A stretch of 64,000 nucleotides of DNA from Paenibacillus taichungensis (GCF_013359905.1 NZ_JABMCC010000105.1:211832-275831); one strand, 5' to 3'; counted from the stretch's first letter, positions 24,658 through 33,840 are shown. The notes: generated by a model not told the origin, from the sequence alone. Program-made: numbers and translations.

Positions 24658-26655
24658 ATGTTTGTCACTAAGCCAACACGCAGCCTTACGCCGCGTGGGC
24701 TTCTGAATCATCCACTTACGTTATATCTTATTTTTCTTGTACTCATGCTGCTCAAATTAATGTGGCTCCACCACAATCTGCACGCTTACAACATTACAAT
24801 GGGGCTTCTGGACAAAGTGATTGCCATTGGTTCGCTGCTGCTTCTGTCCTTCTGGACCTGGTGGCTGCCTCGTCGGGGCATGATTATATCACTCGTTATA
24901 CTCAATCTGCTGCTCACTGCACTGATCTATGCGGATATGGTTTATTATCGCTACTTTCAGGATTTCCTAACAATCCCTGTGCTGATGCAAGCCAGACAGG
25001 TCGACGCTTTGGGAGACAGTATTGCTACGCTTATTTACGCCAGTGATCTGTGGTTCTTCGTCGATTGGCTGGTGATTATCCCCTATGCGTCGATCCTGCT
25101 GTTCAGCAAACGTAACCGTCGTGGACGTTTCAGCGCATATTCGAACGGGTTGAATTCTTACTCTTCAAATTCCCGCAAATCAAGCATGCGTCGTCGACTC
25201 ACCGCAGGCAGCATTGCCCTAGTGTTGGGTCTGGGGCTCGCAGTTGGTCCGATTTATTTTTATAGTAAAACCTGGGCAAAAGGGTTGTTTGATAACAACT
25301 GGTGGAATGTATCCATGTACAATGTTACCGGACTTCTTGCTTTTCATGGCTATGATCTGTACAACTATGCCAAAGACCAGCTCGGCTCTGGACCGGAGGT
25401 CGATCCTGCCGATTTGGAGCAGGCTGAAGCTTATTTCGCCAGCAGACAACAGGCTGATCCACTGAAGGATGCGATGTTTGGCAAGTACAAAGACAGCAAT
25501 GTGATTATTGTCCAAGGTGAAGCCTTCATGAATTTCATGATTGGTCAGAGCATTGGCGGACAGGAAATTACGCCTCATTTTAACGAGCTGATGAAGGAAA
25601 GCCAGTACTACAGTCATTTTTATCATCAGACAGGTCAGGGGCGGACATCGGATGCTGACTTTGGGGCCAATATTTCATTACATCCACTGTCGGTTGGATC
25701 CGCGTTTGTCCGTTACGCAGACCACAGTTATGATTCCCTGCCTTCTATCTTGAAAGATCATGGTTATAGTACGAATGTATTTCATGCCTATGAGAGTGGA
25801 TTTTGGAATCGCTATACGATGTATCAGAATATGAAGTATGACAAATTTTACAGTAAAAATGATTTTGAACAGGATGACCCACTAGGCTGGTCTCTATCCG
25901 ATGAGTCCTTTTTCCGCCAATCGGTTGAGAAAATGAGCAGTGAGGTTACAGAGCCATTCTCTTCTTTCCTGATTACTCTCAGCAGTCATCATCCATACGC
26001 GTTACCCCAAGATAAACAGCAGCTGGATGTGGGCGAATTCAAAGGAACGATGTTTGGCAACTATCTGCAATCTGTTCATTACGTGGATTCTGCGCTCGGC
26101 AACATGGTGGAAGACCTGAAAAATCGGGGATTATGGGACAAAACGATCTTCATGTTCTATGGGGATCACGATAATTCTATCAAGGAACAGCCACAATACG
26201 AGAAATTTCTCGGGCGTTCACTAACTGATCTGGATATGGAGCAGATTATGAACGAAGTGCCTTTGCTGGTGCATCTGCCTGACGGAGCCGCAGCGGGAAC
26301 GATTGACGAGCCTGCCGGACAACTGGATGTTACACCTTCAGTACTGCATCTGCTGGGTATTTCAGATCAATCCTACTACCACATGGGCAACGATGTGTAC
26401 GACGGTTCCTCCCGCATGGTGGTATTGCGCAGTGGTGCATTTACAGATGGCTCCCTGTTCTATATTCCTTCGGATGATTACATCTATGACAGTGGCTCCT
26501 GTTACGATCTGTCTACAGGAAACAAAACGGATATTAATGCTTGCCGAGCTGGTCATGATGAAGCAACAAAGCGACTGCATGTGTCAGATACGGTTAATAC
26601 GTTTGACTTGATCTCGCGTTTTCGTGAGGAGCAAGCGTCTGATTCCGAATCCTAA
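24658..26655 (+). CDS. Lipoteichoic acid synthase family protein (LtaS-like sulfatase)
   Basis: 665 residues. Five N-terminal membrane helices (about 18-210) precede an extracellular sulfatase-fold domain. The LtaS active site is intact: metal ligand Glu288 in VQGEAF, catalytic Thr330 in GQGRTSD, His444/445 in SSHHPY, and Asp503-His504 in YGDHD. LtaS polymerises glycerol phosphate from phosphatidylglycerol on the outer membrane face. The ATG follows GGGGGGGAG. The C-terminus beyond the sulfatase domain (about 590-665) contains a Cys pair (GSCYD...INAC). Synthase versus primase or stress paralogue cannot be distinguished. Confidence 0.93.
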   Translation: MFVTKPTRSLTPRGLLNHPLTLYLIFLVLMLLKLMWLHHNLHAYNITMGLLDKVIAIGSLLLLSFWTWWLPRRGMIISLVILNLLLTALIYADMVYYRYFQDFLTIPVLMQARQVDALGDSIATLIYASDLWFFVDWLVIIPYASILLFSKRNRRGRFSAYSNGLNSYSSNSRKSSMRRRLTAGSIALVLGLGLAVGPIYFYSKTWAKGLFDNNWWNVSMYNVTGLLAFHGYDLYNYAKDQLGSGPEVDPADLEQAEAYFASRQQADPLKDAMFGKYKDSNVIIVQGEAFMNFMIGQSIGGQEITPHFNELMKESQYYSHFYHQTGQGRTSDADFGANISLHPLSVGSAFVRYADHSYDSLPSILKDHGYSTNVFHAYESGFWNRYTMYQNMKYDKFYSKNDFEQDDPLGWSLSDESFFRQSVEKMSSEVTEPFSSFLITLSSHHPYALPQDKQQLDVGEFKGTMFGNYLQSVHYVDSALGNMVEDLKNRGLWDKTIFMFYGDHDNSIKEQPQYEKFLGRSLTDLDMEQIMNEVPLLVHLPDGAAAGTIDEPAGQLDVTPSVLHLLGISDQSYYHMGNDVYDGSSRMVVLRSGAFTDGSLFYIPSDDYIYDSGSCYDLSTGNKTDINACRAGHDEATKRLHVSDTVNTFDLISRFREEQASDSES

Positions 26656-26744
26656 CAGATATGGGACGGTACGCTGAGGGAACGGTATAAATCAATTATT
26701 AAAGCTAACCCGACACTACAATGAAATGGAGCTAGTGCATTACC

Positions 26745-27170
26745 ATGACGTCACATCCAGATCAATTCAATATCGAGCAAAAACTGTTCGATGAAGCTGC
26801 AAACTTTGTAAAACATCGCTACCCCCAAGGGTGGGGTGGCGCAGCTGCCGTTTATACTGTAGCTGGCTCGCTATTAATCAGCGTAGCTCCAGAAGTGATT
26901 AATGACGCCACGCACTTATGTATGGAAACAGGAGCCTATCTGGAAGCCCACAAATTAAATGAGCGGGTCACCCACTCGATCTGTGTAGCACGTGACGATG
27001 AGCATTCGGAATTCAAGGTCCTCACCCCTTGTGGTGTGTGCCAGGAACGACTGTTTTTCTGGGGAGAAGACGTGAAGTCTGCCGTGTACGATCCAGATGG
27101 AGCTTTAATTTACAAGAGGTTGGACGAAATTCAGCCTTACCATTGGACCAAAGCATACCGGGATAAGTAA
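26745..27170 (+). CDS. Cytidine deaminase-like zinc hydrolase
   Basis: 141 residues. The cytidine deaminase zinc site reads Cys59-x-Glu61 (LCMETGAYLEA) with Cys96 and Cys99 in LTPCGVCQERLFFWG. This spacing fits small tetrameric nucleoside deaminases, but the sequence around it is distinct from standard Cdd, which starts the motif with CAE. Deamination of a nucleoside or related base is likely, substrate unknown. The GGAG is about 13 nt from the ATG, a weak placement. It follows LtaS with a 90-nt gap and precedes its own terminator. Confidence 0.8.
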   Translation: MTSHPDQFNIEQKLFDEAANFVKHRYPQGWGGAAAVYTVAGSLLISVAPEVINDATHLCMETGAYLEAHKLNERVTHSICVARDDEHSEFKVLTPCGVCQERLFFWGEDVKSAVYDPDGALIYKRLDEIQPYHWTKAYRDK

Positions 27171-27183
27171 GAAGTTAAACTAC

Positions 27184-27229
27184 AAGTGTTGAGGCTGCAA
27201 TCCATCGCATGCTTCAGCACTTCTTTTTT
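27184..27229 (+). terminator. Terminator of the deaminase gene
   Basis: AAGTGTTGAGGC / GCTTCAGCACTT 12-bp stem (some G-U pairs) followed by six T. Confidence 0.8.
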
Positions 27230-27326
27230 CGAGGCTGGCATTAACCACAACCTTGCGAATGATGGAAAGTCGCTATATAATTGTAACTGTATTGGTTTCA
27301 TTTATAGATGATGGAGGTTTTAATGA

Positions 27327-28061
27327 ATGAATATTGAAATATGGTCCGACTTTATGTGTCCTTTCTGTTATATTGGCAAACGTCGTTTGGAGAATGTACT
27401 GGCACAATTCCCACACCGCGATGAAGTGAAATTACAGTTCAAAAGTTTTGAGCTCGATCCAAATGCTGAATTGAACAGTGGCAAAACCAACGCAGAATAT
27501 CTGGCTGCCAAATACAATATGAGTGTAGAGCAGGCACGTGGCATGAATGCACAGATGAACGCCAATGCTCGTACGGCTGGACTGGAATACAACATTGATG
27601 AGATGATCCCTACCAACTCCTTCTCTGCTCACCGTTTGACGCATTGGGCAGAAACACAAGGAAAAATGCTTGAGCTGAGCGAACGACTATTTCAAGCGAT
27701 CTTCATTGAAGGCAAACATGTCGGCAATACCGATGTACTGATCGAGTTGGCTGAAGAAGTGGGTCTGGATCGCAATGCCGCAACAGAAGTGTTGTCCAGT
27801 AATCAATTCGCAGAACAGGTTCGTGCCGATCAGGCCGAAGGCGAACAGTTAGGCATCCGGGGTGTACCGTTCTTCGTATTTGATCGCAAGTTCGCTGTAT
27901 CTGGCGCTCAACCGGATGAGGTGTTCCTTGACGCTATCCAGAAAGCATGGGATGAGCGCTCCCCTTTCACCATGGTAGAGTCCAGCACCACTGACGCAGA
28001 TGGCAGTGGAGTATGCACCGAAGACGGCTGCGAGGTTCCGCAACCGGACCAATCCAAATAA
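27327..28061 (+). CDS. DsbA family oxidoreductase (FrnE-like)
   Basis: 244 residues with a thioredoxin fold carrying a helical insertion. The redox motif CPFC is at residues 11-14 (SDFMCPFCYIG) and the cis-Pro loop is GIRGVPFFVF near 182. There is no signal peptide, so it acts in the cytosol, like other FrnE/YwbO proteins. The C-terminal tail has an extra Cys pair (GVCTEDGCEVP) that could form a second disulfide. The ATG has GGAGG 9 nt upstream. Single gene with its own terminator. Confidence 0.9.
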   Translation: MNIEIWSDFMCPFCYIGKRRLENVLAQFPHRDEVKLQFKSFELDPNAELNSGKTNAEYLAAKYNMSVEQARGMNAQMNANARTAGLEYNIDEMIPTNSFSAHRLTHWAETQGKMLELSERLFQAIFIEGKHVGNTDVLIELAEEVGLDRNAATEVLSSNQFAEQVRADQAEGEQLGIRGVPFFVFDRKFAVSGAQPDEVFLDAIQKAWDERSPFTMVESSTTDADGSGVCTEDGCEVPQPDQSK

Positions 28062-28064
28062 CAC

Positions 28065-28111
28065 AAAAGCAGCAGGATCAAGGGTAATCCCCTGAACCTG
28101 CTGCTTTTTTT
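28065..28111 (+). terminator. Terminator of the DsbA-like gene
   Basis: AAAGCAGCAGG / CCTGCTGCTTT stem followed by a run of T. Confidence 0.92.
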
Positions 28112-28208
28112 ACAATCTACAACTCAAGTTCATTATAAAGTTTTAGTCGTAACCGGAACAACTCCAAGCAGATCATTAAACACTCATTTTTGGAATTGAG
28201 CTACACAC

Positions 28209-29039
28209 TCAATCCCAAAACAGCTGATCCGGATGTGGTCCCGTCCGTTTATCCGAATCCAGCGCATCAATCAGTTTCAGCTCATCAGGAGTCAATTCAA
28301 AATCAAAGATGTCCGCATTCTCGCGAATCCGCTCCGGGGTAACCGATTTCGGAATCGTCACAATCTGGTTCTGGATATCCCAACGCAGAATAACCTGTGC
28401 TGGTGTTTTCCCATATTTCTGGGCCAGACTTTTCAAAGCCGATTCCTTGTTCAGTTTACCTCTCATAATGGGGCTCCATGCCTCCAGTTGAATGCCCTGC
28501 TCCCCGCAGAAGTCCTGTAACTCCTGTTGAATCAGACCCGGATGCAGTTCTACCTGATTCACCGCGGGTACCGTTCCACCTTCATCTATAATATCGCGCA
28601 GATGGTGCACTTCGAAATTACTTACACCAATAGCACGTACACTTCCTTCGCTATATAGACGTTCGAATGCTCTCCATGTCTCTTTATACTGGTCTCTGCC
28701 AGGCCAGTGAATTAAGTATAGATCAATGACATTTAATCCAAGCGCCTTCTGACTGGCCTCAAAGGCTCTCAAAGTCGAGTCAAACCCTTGGTCCTCATTC
28801 CACAGCTTGGTTGTCACAAAAAGCTCATTACGGGCAATACCACTGCTCGCAATGGCTTGTCCCACTTCCTCTTCATTTCCATAAACGGACGCCGTATCAA
28901 TGCTCCGATATCCGACTTCCAATGCAGTCTCCACCGCTTGCTGTACTTCCTTGCCCTTTGCTCGATAAGTCCCAAATCCCAGCCATGGCATCGTCACGCC
29001 GTTGTTCAGAATCGTACAATCTGTAATATGTTTTGTCAT
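28209..29039 (-). CDS. Aldo/keto reductase (YvgN-like)
   Basis: 276 residues, the AKR5-type length. The catalytic tetrad is complete: Asp48 and Tyr53 (SIDTASVYGNE), Lys78 (VTTKLW) and His111 (YLIHWPG). The NADPH-binding end IPKSVTPERIREN is conserved. Relatives such as YvgN reduce methylglyoxal and other aldehydes. The ATG follows AGGAGG. Single gene; detoxification is inferred from the family. Confidence 0.93.
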   Translation of the reverse strand: MTKHITDCTILNNGVTMPWLGFGTYRAKGKEVQQAVETALEVGYRSIDTASVYGNEEEVGQAIASSGIARNELFVTTKLWNEDQGFDSTLRAFEASQKALGLNVIDLYLIHWPGRDQYKETWRAFERLYSEGSVRAIGVSNFEVHHLRDIIDEGGTVPAVNQVELHPGLIQQELQDFCGEQGIQLEAWSPIMRGKLNKESALKSLAQKYGKTPAQVILRWDIQNQIVTIPKSVTPERIRENADIFDFELTPDELKLIDALDSDKRTGPHPDQLFWD

Positions 29040-29166
29040 TCTGTACCTCCTGTGTGAAATTTGCCTGCTCTTGGTCTATTAACCTTCTCACCAAATTTTA
29101 AGCGGCACTTTGCATACAGTTTGGCTGATATCCATTTTGCGGGTCTTTCAAAGGAAACATAAATAC

Positions 29167-29192
29167 CCCGCAAAGCACTGCTGCTCTGCGGG
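29167..29192 (-). terminator. Terminator of the 93-residue protein gene
   Basis: CCCGCAAAGCA / TGCTCTGCGGG stem with one mismatch and a U-rich stretch on the minus strand. Confidence 0.6.
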
Positions 29193-29212
29193 TTCTGGTG
29201 TGACAGGAACGC

Positions 29213-29494
29213 CTATAGATCCCCTTGCCCATTCTGACTCTGGATCGAGTTCAATCTTCTCTTCTCCTCAATGAACATCTCTTCTGCCAGCTCAACGCCC
29301 TGACCTCCAAGTGAACGTTCTGCTTGAAGCATAGCCTGCTCGGTATGCGCCAAACGGCGTTCTGCCTGTTCAATGGTCTGTTCTGTTGGATGTGACATTG
29401 CCTGTGAAACGGCAAAATGAAGTTTGTTCACTGCATTCTGCGCCTGGGATACGGTCGTATCGGCTTGCAAACTGGAATCATAACGCTTCGGCAT
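29213..29494 (-). CDS. Small helical hypothetical protein
   Basis: 93 residues, mostly helical and rich in Gln, Glu and Ala (QAQNAVNKLHFAVSQA, QAERRLAHTEQAMLQAERS), with no Cys, signal peptide or membrane segment. Its composition resembles small DUF-type sporulation or DNA-associated proteins of Bacillales, but I recognise no family. A good AAGGAGG site lies before the ATG and a hairpin terminator follows, which supports it being real. No functional link to its neighbours is visible. Confidence 0.75.
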   Translation of the reverse strand: MPKRYDSSLQADTTVSQAQNAVNKLHFAVSQAMSHPTEQTIEQAERRLAHTEQAMLQAERSLGGQGVELAEEMFIEEKRRLNSIQSQNGQGDL

Positions 29495-29698
29495 GAGTAT
29501 TCCTCCTTGGGATCATGTTCCTGTTACCCCTTTAGGATGGTTGACATCGGCCTTGCTTATTCTTCTTTTGTTGAAACAATAACGAATAGACTCAATGTTC
29601 CCTATGTAAGATTAAAGATGAATATTAATGAAGTGTATAACCTTTTCTGGTCTGACTGCGTTTATTTGATAAGTACTTTTTCACAAGGAGGTGTGTAT

Positions 29699-30097
29699 TT
29701 GAAGAACTTTGGGATTGTGTTCATACTGGTACTTTTATTACTACTCATCAGCGGCTGTACACCTTCGACGTATGAAATAACGGGATATACAGGCTCCTCC
29801 ATTAATAACGAGATTCCGGTCCCCGTGAATGCAAAGCAGCTAAGCATAACGACACATTCAGACAATCCAAACATTCAAACAGGCATTAAATATGAATTGA
29901 AACATATCGGGGGAGAACAGGGATTATATGTACCATCCGATTATTTTGAGAAGTTATCCAAAGCCGGATGGGTTGAGGTGGAAGAAGAGCGTATGGGACA
30001 TGTTCATTTTCTGAAAAAAAGTGATACTATCATCGCCATAGAGATTCGAGAGGATACCTTTGAGATTTTTGAAATGAGGCAGGACTTTACGTTCTAA
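29699..30097 (+). CDS. Putative lipoprotein of unknown function
   Basis: 132 residues from a TTG that has AAGGAGG 7 nt upstream; the frame extends further left but with no comparable ribosome site. The N-terminus is a lipoprotein signal: a hydrophobic stretch FGIVFILVLLLLLI followed by the lipobox LISGC. The mature part (about 112 residues) is mixed alpha/beta and charged, with a GWVEVEEERMGHVHFLKKSD segment. It is probably anchored on the outer face of the membrane. No family is recognised and no operon partner is evident. Confidence 0.75.
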   Translation: MKNFGIVFILVLLLLLISGCTPSTYEITGYTGSSINNEIPVPVNAKQLSITTHSDNPNIQTGIKYELKHIGGEQGLYVPSDYFEKLSKAGWVEVEEERMGHVHFLKKSDTIIAIEIREDTFEIFEMRQDFTF

Positions 30098-30122
30098 TTT
30101 CGTACAATTCCTCATCAACAAC

Positions 30123-30150
30123 TAAAAAAAGAGAGGCCGCGGCCTCTCTT
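30123..30150. terminator. Palindromic terminator
   Basis: Perfect palindrome GAGAGGCCGCGGCCTCTC with seven A on the left. It is strongest for the minus-strand YuzB gene and may also serve the plus-strand lipoprotein gene. Confidence 0.8.
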
Positions 30151-30190
30151 CCCTGTCGTGGACAAGTTTGCCCACTGCATCCCCATACAA

Positions 30191-30412
30191 TTACTTTACG
30201 AATTTCGCTACTTTTGCAAGCACTTCTTCTTCTGACGGAGCACTGATGTACCTACCGTTGATGAAGACAAAAGCACGCTTCGCGCAAGGACCGCAATACG
30301 ATTTGCAACCAATTTTGATCTCCGTATCCGGAGCCATTTTCTCCAACTTGGCTACAATCGATTTTAGTCTGATATGATTACATTTTTCGCATACGCGGAT
30401 ATCGTTAGCCAT
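30191..30412 (-). CDS. DUF1450 (YuzB) family small protein
   Basis: 73 residues matching the DUF1450/UPF0349 family. Four Cys sit in two pairs, VCEKCNH near the N-terminus and GCKSYCGPC in the middle, suggesting metal or Fe-S binding. The fold is probably thioredoxin-like (FVFINGRYISAPSEEEVL). The ATG follows GAAGGGG. It is 21 nt downstream of the IscA-like gene and ends at a terminator; in B. subtilis yuzB likewise lies near an A-type Fe-S carrier gene, hinting at a link with Fe-S metabolism. Confidence 0.87.
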   Translation of the reverse strand: MANDIRVCEKCNHIRLKSIVAKLEKMAPDTEIKIGCKSYCGPCAKRAFVFINGRYISAPSEEEVLAKVAKFVK

Positions 30413-30433
30413 GAGTTCCCCTTCTTCGCTCCC

Positions 30434-30736
30434 TTAGTGGTCGCCGTGGTTGCCTTGGGATGGATTCGTAATAACGAAGCCTTCTTCAGGGAAGTAAAGG
30501 TAATCAATTTTAACGCCATCCAGTAAAGGCTGATCATTCTCAAGAATAACGTCGATCTCTTTATCGGTAGATACAACCGTATCATTTTCTTTTGGCGTAT
30601 CGATATCGAGGCCGTAGTGGGCATGATCTCCATGTGCATGTGTGATCACAACGCGCAGCAATTTACCTTCGTTCTCAGGCTTGTCCAGTTCAAGTTTCAA
30701 TACTTTCGCGGCATTACGTGTAATTTTGCAGTTCAT
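30434..30736 (-). CDS. A-type (IscA/HesB-like) Fe-S carrier homologue lacking the cysteine ligands
   Basis: 100 residues of the HesB/IscA fold (ITRNAAKVLKLELD, VKIDYLYFPEEGFVITNPS). The three Cys that bind Fe-S in IscA/SufA/YutM are absent. The first site reads THAHGDHAHYG (residues 32-42) instead of GGGCSG, and the C-terminal CGC is replaced by HGDH (97-100). The only Cys is residue 3. It may bind a metal through His, or have lost the carrier role. I chose the ATG 9 nt after GGAG; an ATG immediately after the GGAG is too close. Cotranscribed with YuzB. Confidence 0.8.
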   Translation of the reverse strand: MNCKITRNAAKVLKLELDKPENEGKLLRVVITHAHGDHAHYGLDIDTPKENDTVVSTDKEIDVILENDQPLLDGVKIDYLYFPEEGFVITNPSQGNHGDH

Positions 30737-30880
30737 TTCATTCATCTCCTATATCGTAATTGCTGGTCCCAACAATTTTTCAGTATTTCTAAACTCCAGC
30801 ATCTATTGTAAAGAAAATTACTGCGCTTCGCAATAACATTGATGCAAAATCGATGTTAAAACCACCCATTTTGTGTCGGA

Positions 30881-31138
30881 TTAAGACGACGCACCCGCTG
30901 TAAGCACCGGATATTTGCGCTCCGCACGACTTACAAACCAGTTCATCAGCAACAACGTAACCCCGATATCATCTATAGGCATAAACGGCATCACGTCAGG
31001 AAGCACCCAGTAGAGCAGCGCCGGGATGATGAACAGCAGCTTCTCACCCAAAGGGATCTGCGGAGCCCTCAACAGACGCGGCAGCCGTTTGAATACTTGT
31101 GTCCATCGTTTGAATGACAGCAGTCTTCTCCACTTCAT
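30881..31138 (-). CDS. DUF1232 (YkvA) family small membrane protein
   Basis: 85 residues. The DUF1232 motif is LLFIIPALLYWVLPDVMPFM followed by IDDIGV, i.e. a short membrane hairpin with the conserved P-D and D-D. The N-terminus is strongly basic (KWRRLLSFKRWTQVFKRLPR). The role of this widespread family is unknown. The ATG has GGAGGGG about 6 nt upstream. Single gene. Confidence 0.82.
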   Translation of the reverse strand: MKWRRLLSFKRWTQVFKRLPRLLRAPQIPLGEKLLFIIPALLYWVLPDVMPFMPIDDIGVTLLLMNWFVSRAERKYPVLTAGASS

Positions 31139-31249
31139 ATGAACCCCTCCGTATGATTAATGCACTGAAATAAAACAGCACATGTTATAGTCACACCCAT
31201 CATTACCCGTTCCAGAGCGATCCGGAACGAATGATGCAACATGCAGATT

Positions 31250-31281
31250 AAAAAACGAACGCCGGTAACAGCGCCCGTTCC
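31250..31281 (-). terminator. Probable terminator of the M14 peptidase gene
   Basis: GAACG / CGTTC-based stem with a GC-rich loop, followed on the minus strand by six U. It is about 90 nt after the stop codon. Confidence 0.5.
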
Positions 31282-31368
31282 TGTTATACGAGTGGACAAC
31301 CCGTAAGTTTCATGTTCCCCCATCCAGATTATGTGAAGTCAGGATTCGAGGATTCCCGTTCTTCCCTG

Positions 31369-32583
31369 TTAGTGCTCTCGATCTGATAATAATTCAGCCA
31401 AAAGCATGCCAACCTCTACGCAGATGTCATCGAACTGATCCAAGGGCAGCGGGTTGACCCCGAGTCCCACTTCTACCGTGAAGCCAGGCTTCCGAAACTT
31501 CTGAATGAACCAGTCTTTGTACCCTGCATCACTTCCACCCAACTTAACTGCCTTGTATCCCGAAGCCTTTGCCAGTCTGCGAGACAGCGGGGCACTCTCC
31601 TTTGGCTCCAAATCTCGGTAGTTCCAATATATTTCTTGTCCCTGGCTGTGCAGTGAAACGACAGCATCAAAAGGATGCTGCTCGGTCCACTGTGCAAGTG
31701 CCCATGCCTCCGGTTCCGATAAAGGAGCGGTTCCTGCATAATCTCTTGGCCCTGGGGACGTTATCCCTCTTCTAGCCGCCTCTTCCTCCCAATAAGCCGG
31801 GAATTGATCGTTCAGGTCTACTCCCCTGATATTGGACTTCCAATGCGTAAAATGGGAGCGTCCGGCATTCCATTCCAGCAAATCTTCTGCATGGGGATGA
31901 TCATTGACCACGCCCTCTTGCACCAATTCAACTCCATCCGGGTTGACCATGGGCACAGCCCACAGCGTAGTTTCCTGCATCCAGCGTTCCGTCTGGAATT
32001 GATGCCATGGCGTATGTGTACTGTAGGCCTTCGCATATTCTTCAATGAACCGCATCAGAACGGCCGTTGTCAGCCACTCATTTGCATGAACAGATGCGTT
32101 GACATGAATATGTCTGGGGCCTTGACCCAAACGTAGATAAGGCAAAGCCTTGCCCATGACACTACTGCCAATCGAGCCAATCTCGATAAATGGATACTTC
32201 TTTTCGAGCAAACCGATATCACGGCTCATTTCACGATAACCATACTCTCCCTGCAGCTTGACGATAGTTTTTCCATTTGAATCCGGAATATGAATACATC
32301 GCCCGCACCAGTCCGGAATGTTCGCTATTTCTGGATTGGCCTCGCGCAATTCTTCTTCATTCAGTCCAAAACGTAATGCAATCACGGCCACTTTCTCCCC
32401 AGGCTGTACTGCATACCTGCGCCCCGTCCCCGGCGTAATGCGCAACATCTGTCCTGTCAGTAAATAGGGCTGGGACGCTGCTTCCGGGTTGAGAGCAGCC
32501 AGTAACTCCTTCGTCATATGGTTCGCTGCCGCAATACGCGACAAGGTATCTCCCTGATGAACAATAATCCATTGCAGTTCCAT
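31369..32583 (-). CDS. LysM-M14 peptidase (gamma-D-glutamyl-L-diamino acid endopeptidase I-like)
   Basis: 404 residues. Two N-terminal LysM modules (about 4-52 and 56-101; VHQGDTLSRIAAANHM and VQPGEKVAVIALRFGL) bind peptidoglycan. They are followed by an M14 zinc carboxypeptidase domain with HANE (zinc His and Glu), LHSQGQ (third ligand) and FTVEVGLG (catalytic Glu). The order matches Lysinibacillus sphaericus endopeptidase I, which cuts gamma-D-Glu-L-diaminopimelate bonds in spore or cell-wall peptides. No signal peptide is present, as in that enzyme. I chose the ATG with GGAGATCGAC upstream; earlier in-frame codons lack a site. Confidence 0.9.
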   Translation of the reverse strand: MELQWIIVHQGDTLSRIAAANHMTKELLAALNPEAASQPYLLTGQMLRITPGTGRRYAVQPGEKVAVIALRFGLNEEELREANPEIANIPDWCGRCIHIPDSNGKTIVKLQGEYGYREMSRDIGLLEKKYPFIEIGSIGSSVMGKALPYLRLGQGPRHIHVNASVHANEWLTTAVLMRFIEEYAKAYSTHTPWHQFQTERWMQETTLWAVPMVNPDGVELVQEGVVNDHPHAEDLLEWNAGRSHFTHWKSNIRGVDLNDQFPAYWEEEAARRGITSPGPRDYAGTAPLSEPEAWALAQWTEQHPFDAVVSLHSQGQEIYWNYRDLEPKESAPLSRRLAKASGYKAVKLGGSDAGYKDWFIQKFRKPGFTVEVGLGVNPLPLDQFDDICVEVGMLLAELLSDREH

Positions 32584-32760
32584 GTCGATCTCCTTTCCCT
32601 TAGGAAATTGTGTAATCTCCTGTCCTTTTCTCGCTTGTGTCCTTACTGTATGTAATATGTATGCCAATCTGGTTGTCCGTCATGTGACATGAATCGCGTA
32701 TATCCCTTTAACATAAGAAAAACGTGATGATCATCCGGTGTTCTTCTACTTTTTGGATTG

Positions 32761-32794
32761 AAAAAAAATCCCGGAACACTAAGTGCTCCGGGAT
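32761..32794 (-). terminator. Terminator of the glutamate racemase gene
   Basis: AATCCCGGA(A)CAC-TAA-GTG(C)TCCGGGATT with seven or more A on the left. Confidence 0.92.
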
Positions 32795-32820
32795 TCTTAT
32801 AAGCCTAGACATCAAAAAAG

Positions 32821-33636
32821 CTATGATAATTGCGTAACCTGCCATACAACTGGCGTTTTGGAGATCTGCTCTCCTAACCATTGGCGGGTAATATTCTGGA
32901 ACATGCGTGGGTCCCCTGTGCAAAAAAACTGATGGACTGGCGTCTCATTTCCACTGGCCAGCTTTCGTTTATCATACAAAATCGTACTAATTTCCCTCGC
33001 CGTTTCATCTGCCGAACTAATCAGCTTCACTTCCTGCCCCATAACCTCCTGGATGGTATCCATGAGAAAAGGATAGTGCGTACAACCCAGAATAAGACAA
33101 TCAATTGGCTGCTGCTTAATTTCGCCTAAAGATTGCTCCACCGTACTTGTCGTTTGCTCGGAACGGAATTCGCCTTGCTCCACCAGTGGCACAAGTGCCG
33201 GACAAGCCTGACTGACCACATCAATATAGGGAGACAACTGTTTGAGTGCAGATGTATACGCACCACTACCAATAGTTCCCACGGTGCCAATGACACCGAT
33301 GCGTCCTGTGCGTGTCGCTGTGATGGCTGCTCGTGCTCCCGGATGAATGACACCAATGACAGGCACATTCACCTTGGCTCGAATATAATCGAGCGCTGCT
33401 GCCGTAGCCGTATTACAGGCGATAACGATAACTTTCGGATCGAACTGGATCAAGAAATCAACGATTTGTTCCGTGAATTGTTTAACTTGTTCGGACGAAC
33501 GGGGTCCGTACGGTGTCCGGGCAGTATCTCCAAAATAGATGATCTTTTCCCGTGGGAGCTGACGCATCACTTCCTTGGCGACGGTCAATCCCCCTACACC
33601 GGAGTCTAATATAGCGATTGCTTGCTGCACGAACAC
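32821..33636 (-). CDS. racE: Glutamate racemase
   Basis: 271 residues. Both catalytic Cys are present, in IACNTATAAA (Cys74) and LGCTHYPFL (Cys185), together with DSGVGGLT (Asp11), YFGDTARTPYG and the conserved SSADET. It makes D-glutamate for peptidoglycan, and in bacilli for poly-gamma-glutamate, in the cytosol. The start is GTG after GAAGGAAG; a second GTG two codons later is also possible. It is an essential-type housekeeping gene (murI/racE), here a single unit with a strong terminator. Confidence 0.96.
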   Translation of the reverse strand: MFVQQAIAILDSGVGGLTVAKEVMRQLPREKIIYFGDTARTPYGPRSSEQVKQFTEQIVDFLIQFDPKVIVIACNTATAAALDYIRAKVNVPVIGVIHPGARAAITATRTGRIGVIGTVGTIGSGAYTSALKQLSPYIDVVSQACPALVPLVEQGEFRSEQTTSTVEQSLGEIKQQPIDCLILGCTHYPFLMDTIQEVMGQEVKLISSADETAREISTILYDKRKLASGNETPVHQFFCTGDPRMFQNITRQWLGEQISKTPVVWQVTQLS

Positions 33637-33802
33637 ACCGCTTCCTTCTTCATTGATTTGGTTCTGTTAACAAATTGGTTCCCAGAGCTTTCTTTCCTAC
33701 CGTATGAATTTCCAGGCAAAAAGGTACCTACATCTTACCCGATTTCATCGCAGGGTTCAAACAAAATACTGTATCGTACAACTCCTGTACGACCACGCAC
33801 AA

Positions 33803-33840
33803 CAAAGCAGGCCCCCCTCCAGATGGAGGAAAGCCCGCTC
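33803..33840 (-). terminator. Probable terminator of the ytxH-like gene
   Basis: GCAGGC...CCTCC-AGAT-GGAGG...GCCCGC hairpin 17 nt after the stop; the U-tract is poor. Confidence 0.5.

Noticed and set aside
31135..31323. A 62-codon minus-strand frame between the M14 peptidase and YkvA genes
   Set aside because: It runs through the terminator-like hairpin, overlaps the YkvA start and has no ribosome site at its ATG.
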